Below, piece by piece: positions 7,837-15,814 of a DNA stretch of 64,000 nucleotides (its first letter is position 1; each line of letters begins with the position of its first letter). The notes beneath the pieces were generated by a model that saw only the letters and a list, made by a program, of their open reading frames with translations, searched no databases and was not told the DNA's origin. The position numbers and the translations under genes were made by a program. Source of the DNA: Blastococcus saxobsidens. Lineage in GTDB: Bacteria > Actinomycetota > Actinomycetes > Mycobacteriales > Geodermatophilaceae. The stretch spans positions 116,970 through 180,969 of the forward strand of contig NZ_POQT01000004.1 of assembly GCF_002938435.1 (NCBI RefSeq), in the 5' to 3' direction.

Positions 7837-10800
7837 CCACACCACCGCAAGTGCAGGAGCTGCTGCGCCGGCTGATCGCCGGAGTACTGCTGGTGGCCGC
7901 GGTCGCCGGCGTCCCGGTCGCACTCTGGGCGCTCGGCGGCGCCTACCTGCCCGACGAGCTGCCCTCCTGGGAACAGGTGACCACCGCGCTGAGCCGCCCG
8001 GACACCGGCGCGCTCTTCCTCGGCCTGCTCGTGGTCATCGGCTGGGTCGCTTGGGCCTGCTTCGCCCTCTCGGTGGCCGTCGAGCTCGCCAGCCAGCTGC
8101 GCGGCCTGCCACCGATGCGACTGCCCGGCCTGGCGGCGCCGCAGCAGATGGCCGGCCTGCTCGTGGCTGCCGTCCTCGGTGTCGGCACCGGACCGCTGCT
8201 GGCCGCGCCCGCCCTGGCCGGCCCCCCGATTGTGGCCGACCAGCCGGTCGACCACGAGGAGCCGTCGCCAGCTCCTGCACCGCCCGTGGACACCCGGGCG
8301 ACCGGGCCTACAGCGGCCGGTCCCACGTACACCGTGGCCCCGCGCGACACCCTGGGCCGCATCGCCGCCCGCTACCTGGGCGACTGGACCCGCTTCGAGG
8401 AGATCCTCGAGCTCAACCGCGGCCGGCCCCAGCCCGACGGCGCGCTCCTCACCGACCCGGGGCTGATCCGCCCTGGCTGGACACTGGTCCTTCCACCGGA
8501 CGCACGTCTTCCCGAAGCCGGCGCGACCGCCGGCGAGGTGACGGTGCAGCCCGGGGACACCTTGGCCGACCTCGCCGAGCAGCAGGGCCTGGAGCACTGG
8601 CAGCCGATTTTCGACCTCAATGCCGGCGAACCGTTGCCCGGCGGCGGTCTATTCACCGACCCCGACCTGATCCGCCCCGGGCAGGTTCTCGACCTCCCGC
8701 CGGCCGACCCCGCGGCCGTCGACCCTCCGCCGCCGACCGGTCCGGAACCCCCGGCCGACGAGCCGGCGCCGGACGAGGACGAGGACGAGGACGAGTCAGC
8801 CACCCCGGCGGAGCCCGCGCCCACACCAGCCGCCTCGCCGAGCCCGGAAAGCCTGCCGGAGCCACCGGAGCAGGCGGCGGTCGACGCCGACGCCGACGGC
8901 GGCGATGCTGCCGAGAGCCCGTCGGAGCTGGCGGCCGTGCTCGCCGGCAGCGGGGCGCTGCTCGCCGCAGGTGCGGGCGCCGCCTGGCTGACGCATCGCC
9001 GCCAGCGGCTACGTCGCCGCCGTCCCGGCCGACGGCTGGCACCCGTCCCGAAGACGCAGTCCGCCACACAGACGGTCGTGGCATCGGCGGCCGACGAGGG
9101 CACGGCCGACTACGCCGCGCTGGACCTGGCGCTGCGCGGCCTTGCCGTCCAGATCTCCGCCGATCCGGACGGGCGGCTCCCCGACGTCGTCGCCGCCCGA
9201 CTCCACGGCGGCCGGCTCGAGCTACGGCTGCACGCTCCGGTCGACCGTCCTCCGCCGGAACCGTGGACCGCGGACGACACCGGCCTCCGGTGGTCGGCGC
9301 GGCTCGACCAGGACACCGGCGTCGATTCCCAGGTGGCCCGCACCCGCCTGGCGCCGTACCCGACTCTGGTCACCATCGGCACCGACACCGCAGGCCGCTG
9401 GCTGCTGGATCTGGAACGGCTCGGTGCGGTGTACGTGACCGGACCGGTCGACCGCCGCGAGGACTTCGCCCGGCACCTGGCCGCCGAGCTGGCCGTCAAC
9501 GGCTGGTCGGACCTGTTCACCGTCACGCCCGTCGGCTTCGGCGACGAACTAGTCGACCTCGCCCCCGAGCGGGTTCACCCGGTCGACAGCGCCGTGGATG
9601 CCGGCCTGTACCCCGGCCTGGCGGAAGCCGCCGAGTCCGACGACGACGTGCTGGACGGGCGGCTGCGGGCCGGAGCCGGGGACGGCTGGATGCCGCAGGT
9701 CGTGCTCGCCCCATCCCCGCCGGATCGGGACGGCGCACTGGCCGAGGCCGTCGCCGTCCTGCGGGCCCGGGAGCGACGCGGAACGGTCGCACTGGTGCTC
9801 GGCGCCGAGCCGGAGCAGGTCAGCGACGAGTGGCTGCTCACGCTGACCGACGACGGGTCGCTTCTCGTCCCGGCACTCGGTCTGCGGCTGCCGGCGCCAC
9901 AGCTGACCGTCCAGCAGGCCCGCGACGTCGCCACGCTGCTGGCCTTCGAGCGCGACTCCGAGGACGCTCCGATTCCCGCCGCCGACGGCGACCGCCCCTG
10001 GCAGGTGCACACCGACGCGGCCGGCGCGCTCCACGGCGACCTGACCGGTTCGGACACCGCTGCACCACCGACCTCCGCCCCGTCCCCACGGCTCCGACGG
10101 GGCTCCACCACCGAGGCCGTCCCGGACTCGACCCCACCCACGCCGACCGGCGGTCCTCCGGGGGCAGGGACGTCGTGGGCGACCAGCGGTGCTTCCGACG
10201 TTCCGGGGTCTGCAGCGCCGGCCGACGTACGCAGGAAGGTCGAGGACGACCTCGCCCAACTCGACCGCGATCTCGCCGACTGGTGGTCGCCGGACTGCGC
10301 GCGGCCGCGGCTGACCCTGCTCGGACCGGTCGCCCTGCGCGCGCACGGTGATGAGGCAGCCGTCGCCAGGTCCGGGTTGCGGCGCCGCTACGAGGAGACG
10401 GTCGCCTACCTCGCCACCCGCCCGCACGGAGCCACCGCGGACGAGGCCGCGACCGCGCTGCAGCCGGCCCGCGGCGGCAGGACCGACCCCGTCAGCGCGC
10501 GCGCCTACGTCCACCGGGTCGCCGCGGGCGCTCGCGCCTGGCTGGGCACCGACCCCGCCACCGGTCAGAAGCACCTCAGCTCCGGTCACCGCGGCCGCTA
10601 CACGCTGACCGGCGTGCTCGTCGACGCGGACCTGTTCCGCCAGCTGCGCGCCAGGGCCGCGGTGCGCGGCGACGGCGGCCTGCCGGACCTGCTTGCCGCT
10701 CTGCGGCTGGTGTCCGGCCCGCCGTTCGCGCAGCGTCCGGCCGGTTACGAGTGGTTGGACGGCTTGGACCTGACGCTCACCGCAGCCGTCTGCGACGTCG

Positions 10801-11072
10801 CCCACCAGGTCGTCTCCACGGCACTCGCCGACGGCGACCTGGCCGCTGCCGCAGCCGCCTCGGCCACCGCCCTGCTCGTCGCGCCGGACGACGAGCAGGT
10901 ACTGCTGGACGCGATGTGGGTGGCCTTCCACCAGGGCCACCGCGCCGAGGCCGAGACCTACGTCGGGCGCATCGTGGCCATCCACGACGGTGAGGACGAG
11001 ATGGACCTGCCCATGAGCACGGCGGAGACCATCAACCGCGCTCGCCGGCAGTTCCTCGACCGCGCGTCATGA
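7833..11072 (+). CDS. Membrane-bound LysM and BTAD-domain protein
   Basis: This 1,079-residue protein has three membrane spans in the first 130 residues, then a Pro-rich stretch. Two LysM domains follow (about 163-212, opening YTVAPRDTLGRIA, and about 230-285, opening VTVQPGDTLADLA). After an acidic/Pro linker there is another span near residue 370 followed by a basic stop-transfer stretch. The large cytoplasmic C-terminal part ends in a winged-helix-like segment and a bacterial transcriptional activator domain (BTAD, about 830-1079). LysM binds peptidoglycan and BTAD domains are found in SARP regulators. A link between the wall and the cytoplasmic side of the pilus is inferred. The ATG overlaps the previous stop. 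Confidence 0.8.
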   Translation: MTTPPQVQELLRRLIAGVLLVAAVAGVPVALWALGGAYLPDELPSWEQVTTALSRPDTGALFLGLLVVIGWVAWACFALSVAVELASQLRGLPPMRLPGLAAPQQMAGLLVAAVLGVGTGPLLAAPALAGPPIVADQPVDHEEPSPAPAPPVDTRATGPTAAGPTYTVAPRDTLGRIAARYLGDWTRFEEILELNRGRPQPDGALLTDPGLIRPGWTLVLPPDARLPEAGATAGEVTVQPGDTLADLAEQQGLEHWQPIFDLNAGEPLPGGGLFTDPDLIRPGQVLDLPPADPAAVDPPPPTGPEPPADEPAPDEDEDEDESATPAEPAPTPAASPSPESLPEPPEQAAVDADADGGDAAESPSELAAVLAGSGALLAAGAGAAWLTHRRQRLRRRRPGRRLAPVPKTQSATQTVVASAADEGTADYAALDLALRGLAVQISADPDGRLPDVVAARLHGGRLELRLHAPVDRPPPEPWTADDTGLRWSARLDQDTGVDSQVARTRLAPYPTLVTIGTDTAGRWLLDLERLGAVYVTGPVDRREDFARHLAAELAVNGWSDLFTVTPVGFGDELVDLAPERVHPVDSAVDAGLYPGLAEAAESDDDVLDGRLRAGAGDGWMPQVVLAPSPPDRDGALAEAVAVLRARERRGTVALVLGAEPEQVSDEWLLTLTDDGSLLVPALGLRLPAPQLTVQQARDVATLLAFERDSEDAPIPAADGDRPWQVHTDAAGALHGDLTGSDTAAPPTSAPSPRLRRGSTTEAVPDSTPPTPTGGPPGAGTSWATSGASDVPGSAAPADVRRKVEDDLAQLDRDLADWWSPDCARPRLTLLGPVALRAHGDEAAVARSGLRRRYEETVAYLATRPHGATADEAATALQPARGGRTDPVSARAYVHRVAAGARAWLGTDPATGQKHLSSGHRGRYTLTGVLVDADLFRQLRARAAVRGDGGLPDLLAALRLVSGPPFAQRPAGYEWLDGLDLTLTAAVCDVAHQVVSTALADGDLAAAAAASATALLVAPDDEQVLLDAMWVAFHQGHRAEAETYVGRIVAIHDGEDEMDLPMSTAETINRARRQFLDRAS

Positions 11073-11077
11073 GGCCG

Positions 11078-11140
11078 CCGCACGTACCCCACGACCAGGC
11101 TGCGGCCCGCCCACAAGGGACCGCAGCCTGGGGCGTGCGG
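11078..11140 (+). terminator. Two-part hairpin after the Tad-like operon
   Basis: The inner stem pairs CCAGGCTGCGG (11095-11105) with CCGCAGCCTGG (11121-11131) perfectly over 11 bp. An outer stem pairs CCGCACG (11078-11084) with CGTGCGG (11134-11140). It starts 5 bases after the last operon stop codon, so it is probably a terminator, though there is no T-run. Confidence 0.65.
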
Positions 11141-11218
11141 GGGTCCGTCTCCTGGAGATGTCGTACCGGCTGACCACACTCGCGAGCGCGGGACCTGGGG
11201 AGGAAAGGAGTGACGCTG

Positions 11219-11686
11219 GTGAGCGTGGAGCCGATCGCCGCCGACCTCGATCTCGACGAGGTGGAGGCCGCGCTGCTGCATGCCGCGGTCGGTGACTACG
11301 CGGCCGAGGCTGCCGTGCTGCTGCTGGCCAACGACGGGTACTGGCCGGCTCGGCTGTGCGCCGCCGGCTTGGTGACGATCGAAGCCGAGCCGGTCGGCGG
11401 TCAGATGTGGGCGCGCATCGAATGGCCCGAGCTCGACCCCGCCCTCGCCCAGGGACGCCTGCACGGCAGCCAGGAGGAGCTGGCGGTGCTCCGGGTGGCG
11501 GTCAGCCTCGCCGACGGGCGACCGATCGACCTCGCCGACGTGGCGGTGGCGCTGGACCGTCGCGCGCTCGAGCTGGTGTTGGCGGCGCTGGCCCACGCCG
11601 CCGGCAGCCACGATCACCGTGACGCCTCTCCGGCCGGCGCCGGCGTGCGGCTCGGACCGCTGATCGCCTGGCCGGTGCGGGACTGA
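11219..11686 (+). CDS. Hypothetical protein, 155 residues
   Basis: The family is not recognised. The protein is acidic, Ala/Leu-rich and mostly helical, without membrane segments. The GTG at 11219 is chosen over one at 11210 because AGGAAAGGAG (11201-11210) is 8 bases upstream of it, a good ribosome-binding distance. It stands alone after the operon terminator, so it probably has its own promoter in 11141-11200. Confidence 0.6.
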   Translation: MSVEPIAADLDLDEVEAALLHAAVGDYAAEAAVLLLANDGYWPARLCAAGLVTIEAEPVGGQMWARIEWPELDPALAQGRLHGSQEELAVLRVAVSLADGRPIDLADVAVALDRRALELVLAALAHAAGSHDHRDASPAGAGVRLGPLIAWPVRD

Positions 11687-11896
11687 CCAGCCGTGCCCTA
11701 CCCGTTCCGGCACGCCGTCGGCGCTGCACGGCACATGGACGGCAGGTGCCCCCGCCCCATGGGGGCCGGACGTGATCCCGCACCCGGACGCCGTTCCGGG
11801 CGCGGGTCGACGCTCGTGGCTATGACCGGGCGGATCCGTGTCAACGACCGGACGCCGCACGGTCGCTCGGCTTCGAAGAAGCGGCTCGAGCAAAAC

Positions 11897-11943
11897 GAAA
11901 CCCCGGCGATGTGGCCGAGGCCAGGGATCGCTCCGGGGTCTTC
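11897..11943. terminator. Hairpin in the 11.69-12.03 kb gap
   Basis: ACCCCGG (11900-11906) pairs with CCGGGGT (11933-11939), with an inner CGAT/ATCG step. The rest of 11687-12027 holds no convincing gene; short open frames there lack ribosome sites and family features. Confidence 0.4.
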
Positions 11944-12027
11944 ACCGGCGAGCCTACGAGCGCGGGGCTGACACGTCCCCGCCGGGCGGCGGGTCCGCGC
12001 CAGAACCCACGAGCCAGCGCTCACTCA

Positions 12028-12229
12028 CCGCGCTGCTCATCCAACGGCACCTATCCGCGCCCCGGCTGGCCACCTATGCGCGCCGTGGGTGGCGACCTGG
12101 ACCGCGCGGTCGAGCTGTACCTGTGGAACGCGGCGGTCGCCGACGCGCTTTAGGAGGTCCTCGGCCACGTCGAGATCATGCTGTGCAATGTCCTGCACGA
12201 CGCACTGACCGGCCGCCACCAGCGGCTAG
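12028..12229 (+). pseudogene. Abi-family protein remnant, N-terminal part
   Basis: Translating across frames gives RHLSAPRLATYAR, then VGGDLDRAVELYLWNAAVADAL, a TAG stop (12151-12153) and EVLGHVEIMLCNVLHDALTGR. This is the N-terminal half of actinobacterial Abi-like proteins (AbiD/AbiF type). A frameshift near 12083 and the in-frame stop break it. The coding sense ends at CTAG (12226-12229) and resumes at 15214, where the rest of the gene is found. The family is linked to abortive infection; this copy is dead. Confidence 0.75.
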
Positions 12230-12365
12230 TGCGGCGTCCGCCATCGTTCGCCCCTGAAGGCGGCCTATGGGACACCGCGGCCGTGCCCCGTGGGCTATGT
12301 GACCGCGCCGACGCGGACGCGGACGCGTTAGCCTGCCGCGTGGCCTTCTCTTCTGGCGTCCGGGC

Positions 12366-13001
12366 GTGACCGCATCGGGAGCCGTGGTCAGCTTCGGTCT
12401 CGTAGCGCTGCTGTTGACGATCACCCCAGGCCTTGACACCGCACTCGTCCTCCGTGCCGCCGTCACCCGGGGTCGCCGCGACGCGTTCGCCACGGCGCTG
12501 GGGGTCATCGGCGGGGTGGTTGCTTGGGGGGCTGCTGCCGCAGTCGGTGTGTCGGCACTGGTGACCGCTTCGAGCGTCGCCTACGACGCGCTTCGCCTCG
12601 TCGGTGCCGCGTACATGCTGTGGCTCGGAGGACGGATCCTCTGGCGGCTCGCCTGCCGGGGTGCCGAGCCCAGGAACAGCGACGGCCCGGTCAGAGCCGC
12701 GGGCGTGTGGCGATCCGCCCGCACCGGCCTGCTGACCAACCTGCTCAACCCCAAGGTGGGCGCGTTCTATGTCGCCGCGCTTCCGCAGTTCATTCCACCG
12801 GACACCTCAGCTCTCGGCATGGGCCTGTTGCTGGCCTTCGTGCACGCCGCCCTGAGCCTCGCCTGGTTCACCCTCCTCGTCCTCGGCGCTAGCGGTATGC
12901 GACGTTGGCTCCAGCGGCCCAGGGTCAGCCGCACGGTCGAGGGCACAACCGGGATCGCCTTGATCGGCTTCGGTGCTCGATTGGCTCTGTCAAGCCGGTA
13001 G
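12366..13001 (+). CDS. LysE/RhtB-family exporter
   Basis: This 211-residue membrane protein has the LysE family pattern. An N-terminal span contains LLLTITPGLDTALVLRAA, then come ALGVIGGVVAWG, a cytoplasmic loop, NLLNPKVGAFYVAALPQF and C-terminal spans. Members export amino acids or related small molecules. The substrate cannot be told from sequence. The gene is inside the 2,984-bp insertion, so it is cargo. The start is a GTG; no strong ribosome site is visible. Confidence 0.85.
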   Translation: MTASGAVVSFGLVALLLTITPGLDTALVLRAAVTRGRRDAFATALGVIGGVVAWGAAAAVGVSALVTASSVAYDALRLVGAAYMLWLGGRILWRLACRGAEPRNSDGPVRAAGVWRSARTGLLTNLLNPKVGAFYVAALPQFIPPDTSALGMGLLLAFVHAALSLAWFTLLVLGASGMRRWLQRPRVSRTVEGTTGIALIGFGARLALSSR

Positions 13002-13103
13002 GGCGGGTCGTTCGTGGCCTCGCAAGTGGTGTCCATAGTGGGCCGCTATGGGACAGGCCGGCCCTTCTGAACGGCTCCGGCCGACTGCCTCCCACCGACC
13101 GGC

Positions 13104-13139
13104 GATCTCGGCCGCGATCTCGGCCGCGACCTCGGCCGG
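13104..13139. repeat. Three tandem 12-bp repeats
   Basis: GATCTCGGCCGC occurs twice in a row and then as GACCTCGGCCGG. It sits in the 302-bp gap between the LysE gene and the next gene. Otherwise that gap holds only a small hairpin (CCATAG/CTATGG, 13031-13049). Confidence 0.6.
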
Positions 13140-13303
13140 CCCTCCGAGGCGTCGCGATGGCACTGCGGTGAAGCGTCGCCGATGAGGTACCAGGGGAAAC
13201 GCCTGAGCTGCAGGCCACTGCTCCAGGGCTGGGCTCCTTCCGCCCACACGGCGTCCATCAGCGCCCGCCGAGTCCCGTCAGCCGGTCTACTACGGTCGCG
13301 GCC

Positions 13304-13963
13304 ATGCCTGACCGCTCGACTGGTAGCGACTTCGCAGAGGAGGTCGGTGGGGAGGCCCTCGAGTTCGTCTTGGAACTCGTGGGCGGCGCAGTCCCCGGGA
13401 CTGGCGTCCTCGGCCGACGACTGCTGAGCAAAGTCCGCGAGGAGCGGACGCGGCGTCAATCCCGAGCGCTCAAGATCGCCGAGCAGCGATCGGGCCTCTC
13501 TCGTGAGGACCTCGCCGAGAAGATCGCCGAAGAACCCCATCTCGTCCCACTGGTGACTCGTCTCTTGCACGCCGCTGGGATGAACTTCCACGACCAGACC
13601 CTCGATGCGCTCGGAGCCGCGTTCGGCCGAGCCGTCGCGGAGCCCGACTTTCGGAACGAGTGCGAGCTAATACTCATCGCGCTGGCCGATCTGACCGAGG
13701 ACCACACGCGGATTCTGCTTCGGCTGACCGAGGAACCGCCGAAGCTGAGCGGGACGGCCAGCGTCTGGACGCCCGACCTGCTCGGAAACAGTGGCGGCCT
13801 CTCTCCTCGGACGGCGGCCTTGTGCCTCGCGGCGCTCGTCGCTCGCGGTCTCGTGGAGAACCCAACGGGCTTCGGCGGCTTGACGGTCCTTCGCGTCACA
13901 GCTCTCGGTTTCGAGGTCCTCACCGTCCTCCGCGAGTACGCCGACGGCTCCGACGAGGACTGA
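13304..13963 (+). CDS. Hypothetical protein with a possible winged-helix C-terminus
   Basis: The 219-residue protein is not recognised. The first 60 residues include an amphipathic segment (EFVLELVGGAVPGTGVLG) and a basic helix. The middle is helical. The last 60 residues, with LSPRTAALCLAALVARGLVE and VLRVTALGFEVL, look like a winged-helix DNA-binding fold as in MarR-type proteins. It lies in the insertion with GC lower than the pilus and conjugation genes. A regulatory role is possible, but I see no direct support. Confidence 0.55.
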   Translation: MPDRSTGSDFAEEVGGEALEFVLELVGGAVPGTGVLGRRLLSKVREERTRRQSRALKIAEQRSGLSREDLAEKIAEEPHLVPLVTRLLHAAGMNFHDQTLDALGAAFGRAVAEPDFRNECELILIALADLTEDHTRILLRLTEEPPKLSGTASVWTPDLLGNSGGLSPRTAALCLAALVARGLVENPTGFGGLTVLRVTALGFEVLTVLREYADGSDED

Positions 13964-14177
13964 CCCCCGCTACCGCCCTACGCAGCTGGGAGCCAGACGT
14001 CGAAGCGCGGTAGGGCCAGGTCGGTCTCGGCCAAGCCTGCTGTCGCTTCTTGACAGATCGGCCTCGCCCGATCTCGTGAGAAGGCGTAGCGCTGCAACGT
14101 CGTTCTGTCGGTGGGAGGCTGTAGACAGCGGTGTGCGTAAGTCGCGCCATGCTGTGGAAGACCTGTGGGAGGTTGAG

Positions 14178-14357
14178 ATGTCGCCAGTCGTCACGGTGAC
14201 GCGCTCGGAGCTGGAGGACCGTCGTCGCGCACTGCTGGATGAACTGGGGCTGTCGCTTGAGGACTTTGCGGCCTTGGCCGAGACCCGGACTCTGACTGGC
14301 CACGAGTTCGACGTGAAGGAAGAGCTGGACGAGATTGCCTTCCTGCTAGGTGAGTAG
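14178..14357 (+). CDS. Small acidic protein, antitoxin-like
   Basis: This 59-residue protein starts on an ATG with GGAGG (14168-14172) six bases upstream. It is acidic and helical (SELEDRRRALLDELGLSLED, then KEELDEIAFLLGE). Its stop overlaps the GTG start of the next gene by 8 bases. A small acidic protein translated just ahead of, and overlapping, a larger unknown protein is the usual layout of a toxin-antitoxin or regulator-effector pair. I do not recognise a named family. Confidence 0.6.
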   Translation: MSPVVTVTRSELEDRRRALLDELGLSLEDFAALAETRTLTGHEFDVKEELDEIAFLLGE

Positions 14358-15072
14358 CGCTGGCGAGCCGGCGGACTCGCTCGAGGCAGCGTCGGCCAAA
14401 TTTGCTACAGCAGTCCAGGAGACCCTTGACGGTGTGCTACCGGGTGAGCACAAGATCATCTCACGCCGGGCGCCCGATTTGGAGCGCTTCGTCGTCGGGC
14501 CACAGAATCGAGAGGGCGTTCAGCTGCTCGTAGGGGGCGAGCCGCTTGCCACGTTGAGTCTGTCGATGTACCTCAGCCTGGACCGGAGCAGCACCTTTCT
14601 GAAGACGGTTCGATCCGACATGGTCGTGAAGTCCACGCTAGATCGCACTCCGCTCATCCGGCTGGACTACCGAGCCGACATGGGCAGGGCCCCGGCGGCA
14701 CACTGGCAGGTCCACGCCGAGCGGGGAGCCTTCTCGCATCTACTCGCTCGTGCGCACGCTGTCGATCCCTCTCGGGTCAAGAAGCCGCACGATCTCTCGT
14801 CACTGCACATTCCTGTGGGTGGTGAGCGGTTTCGGCCCTGCCTCGAGGACTTGCTGCAGTTCCTCGTCCAAGAGTGCGGCGTTGACAGCAACGGCGGCTG
14901 GTTGGAGGTCGTGCAGCGGGGGCGCGAACTCTGGCGTCACCGGCAACTTCGAGCCACCATCCGCGACGCGCAGGAGGAAACGGCAGACGTCCTCCGCGGC
15001 CTCGGATGGGTTGTTGAGGCGGCGCCTGGCATCGACGCGGAGGAGTACTCGCCGACGTTCGTTCGGTGGTAG
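14350..15072 (+). CDS. Unknown 240-residue partner of the small acidic protein
   Basis: It begins with GTG inside the 3' end of the upstream gene. No signal peptide or membrane span is seen. The middle has beta-strand-like stretches (VQLLVGGEPLATLSLSMYLS) and WQVHAERGAFSHLL. A Trp/Arg-rich helix, RGRELWRHRQLRATIRDAQE, lies near residue 200. No catalytic motif is certain. With the small upstream gene it may form a toxin-antitoxin-like cargo unit of the insertion; this is inference from layout. Confidence 0.55.
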   Translation: MSSAGEPADSLEAASAKFATAVQETLDGVLPGEHKIISRRAPDLERFVVGPQNREGVQLLVGGEPLATLSLSMYLSLDRSSTFLKTVRSDMVVKSTLDRTPLIRLDYRADMGRAPAAHWQVHAERGAFSHLLARAHAVDPSRVKKPHDLSSLHIPVGGERFRPCLEDLLQFLVQECGVDSNGGWLEVVQRGRELWRHRQLRATIRDAQEETADVLRGLGWVVEAAPGIDAEEYSPTFVRW

Positions 15073-15213
15073 CGCGACGAGCCATAGTTGCGGGACTCGC
15101 TGGTGCGCAAGGTTTTGGGTGCGCCGAGTCTTGCTTATCAGTGTGTCCTCAAGCGGGCCGCTCAGGGACCTCCAGCCCGCTGCTAGGCAGTGCGAACGTT
15201 GGAAGCCGCGGTA

Positions 15214-15643
15214 CTAGGTCGAGCCGGACAGTGGTACGAGAACCCAGCCCGAGAGCTCGCCCAGCACGCCCGCGACGACATCACCCGAACCAAGCAGCGG
15301 CTGCAACGGGCCGGCGCCCCGCTACTGCCGGGCAAGATCGTCGCCGAGCTCAGCTTCGGCTTCTGGCGGTTCCTGCTCGCCCGCCGCTACACGGCCACCC
15401 TGTGGCCCGGGATGCGGATCGCCTTTCATTACCTGCCCGGATCTGACCGGCGCCTGCTGGAAGCTCCGGTCGCCCGGTCTCATGTGCTCCGCAACGGTGG
15501 CCCATCACGAGCCGCTGCTGGCCGAGCCGCGACCCGACCGCCACATCGGCCTGCTCGACGTGGTGGGGTGCGTGCACCCGCAGCTGCACGCCTGGCTGGA
15601 CAGCCACAACCGGGTGCGCGCCGAACTCGATGCGGGCCCCTGA
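15214..15643 (+). pseudogene. Abi-family protein remnant, C-terminal part
   Basis: From 15217 the frame reads GRAGQWYENPARELAQHARD and then AELSFGFWRFLLARRYTATL, the conserved core of actinobacterial Abi proteins. After HVLRN (about 15495) the frame is lost, and the family sequence continues one frame away as VAHHEPLLAEPRPDRH and WLDSHNRVRAELDAGP to TGA at 15641-15643. It is the second half of the gene begun at 12028. A promoterless in-frame GTG at 15190 belongs to the inserted DNA. Confidence 0.8.
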
Positions 15644-15814
15644 CCGGCAGCACCCGCCGGTACATGGCGCGGGTTCTCCGCTACTCCACCAGTAGTTCTC
15701 CGGTGCGAACGTCACCGCCCGCGGCAGGCCGCACCGGAAGCTTCGAGACCGCGGGAGGCCACGTGCCTCGGCCGGCTGGAGGACTACTGGAGATTCGGTC
15801 GCCACCGTCGGCGC

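Larger units (their letters stand above)
12230..15213. mobile_element. 2,984-bp insertion inside the Abi gene, no transposase seen
   Basis: Both junctions carry CTAG (12226-12229 and 15214-15217). Removing 12230-15213 plus one CTAG joins the codons for RHQRL directly to GRAGQWYENP in frame, which restores the family sequence. The ends are imperfect inverted repeats: the first 22 bases and the reverse complement of the last 22 match at 16 positions, including CGTTCGC at the inner side. The insert carries a LysE-type exporter, an unknown 219-residue protein and a two-gene module. None of these resembles a transposase, so the element would be non-autonomous or a passenger moved in trans. Confidence 0.7.
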
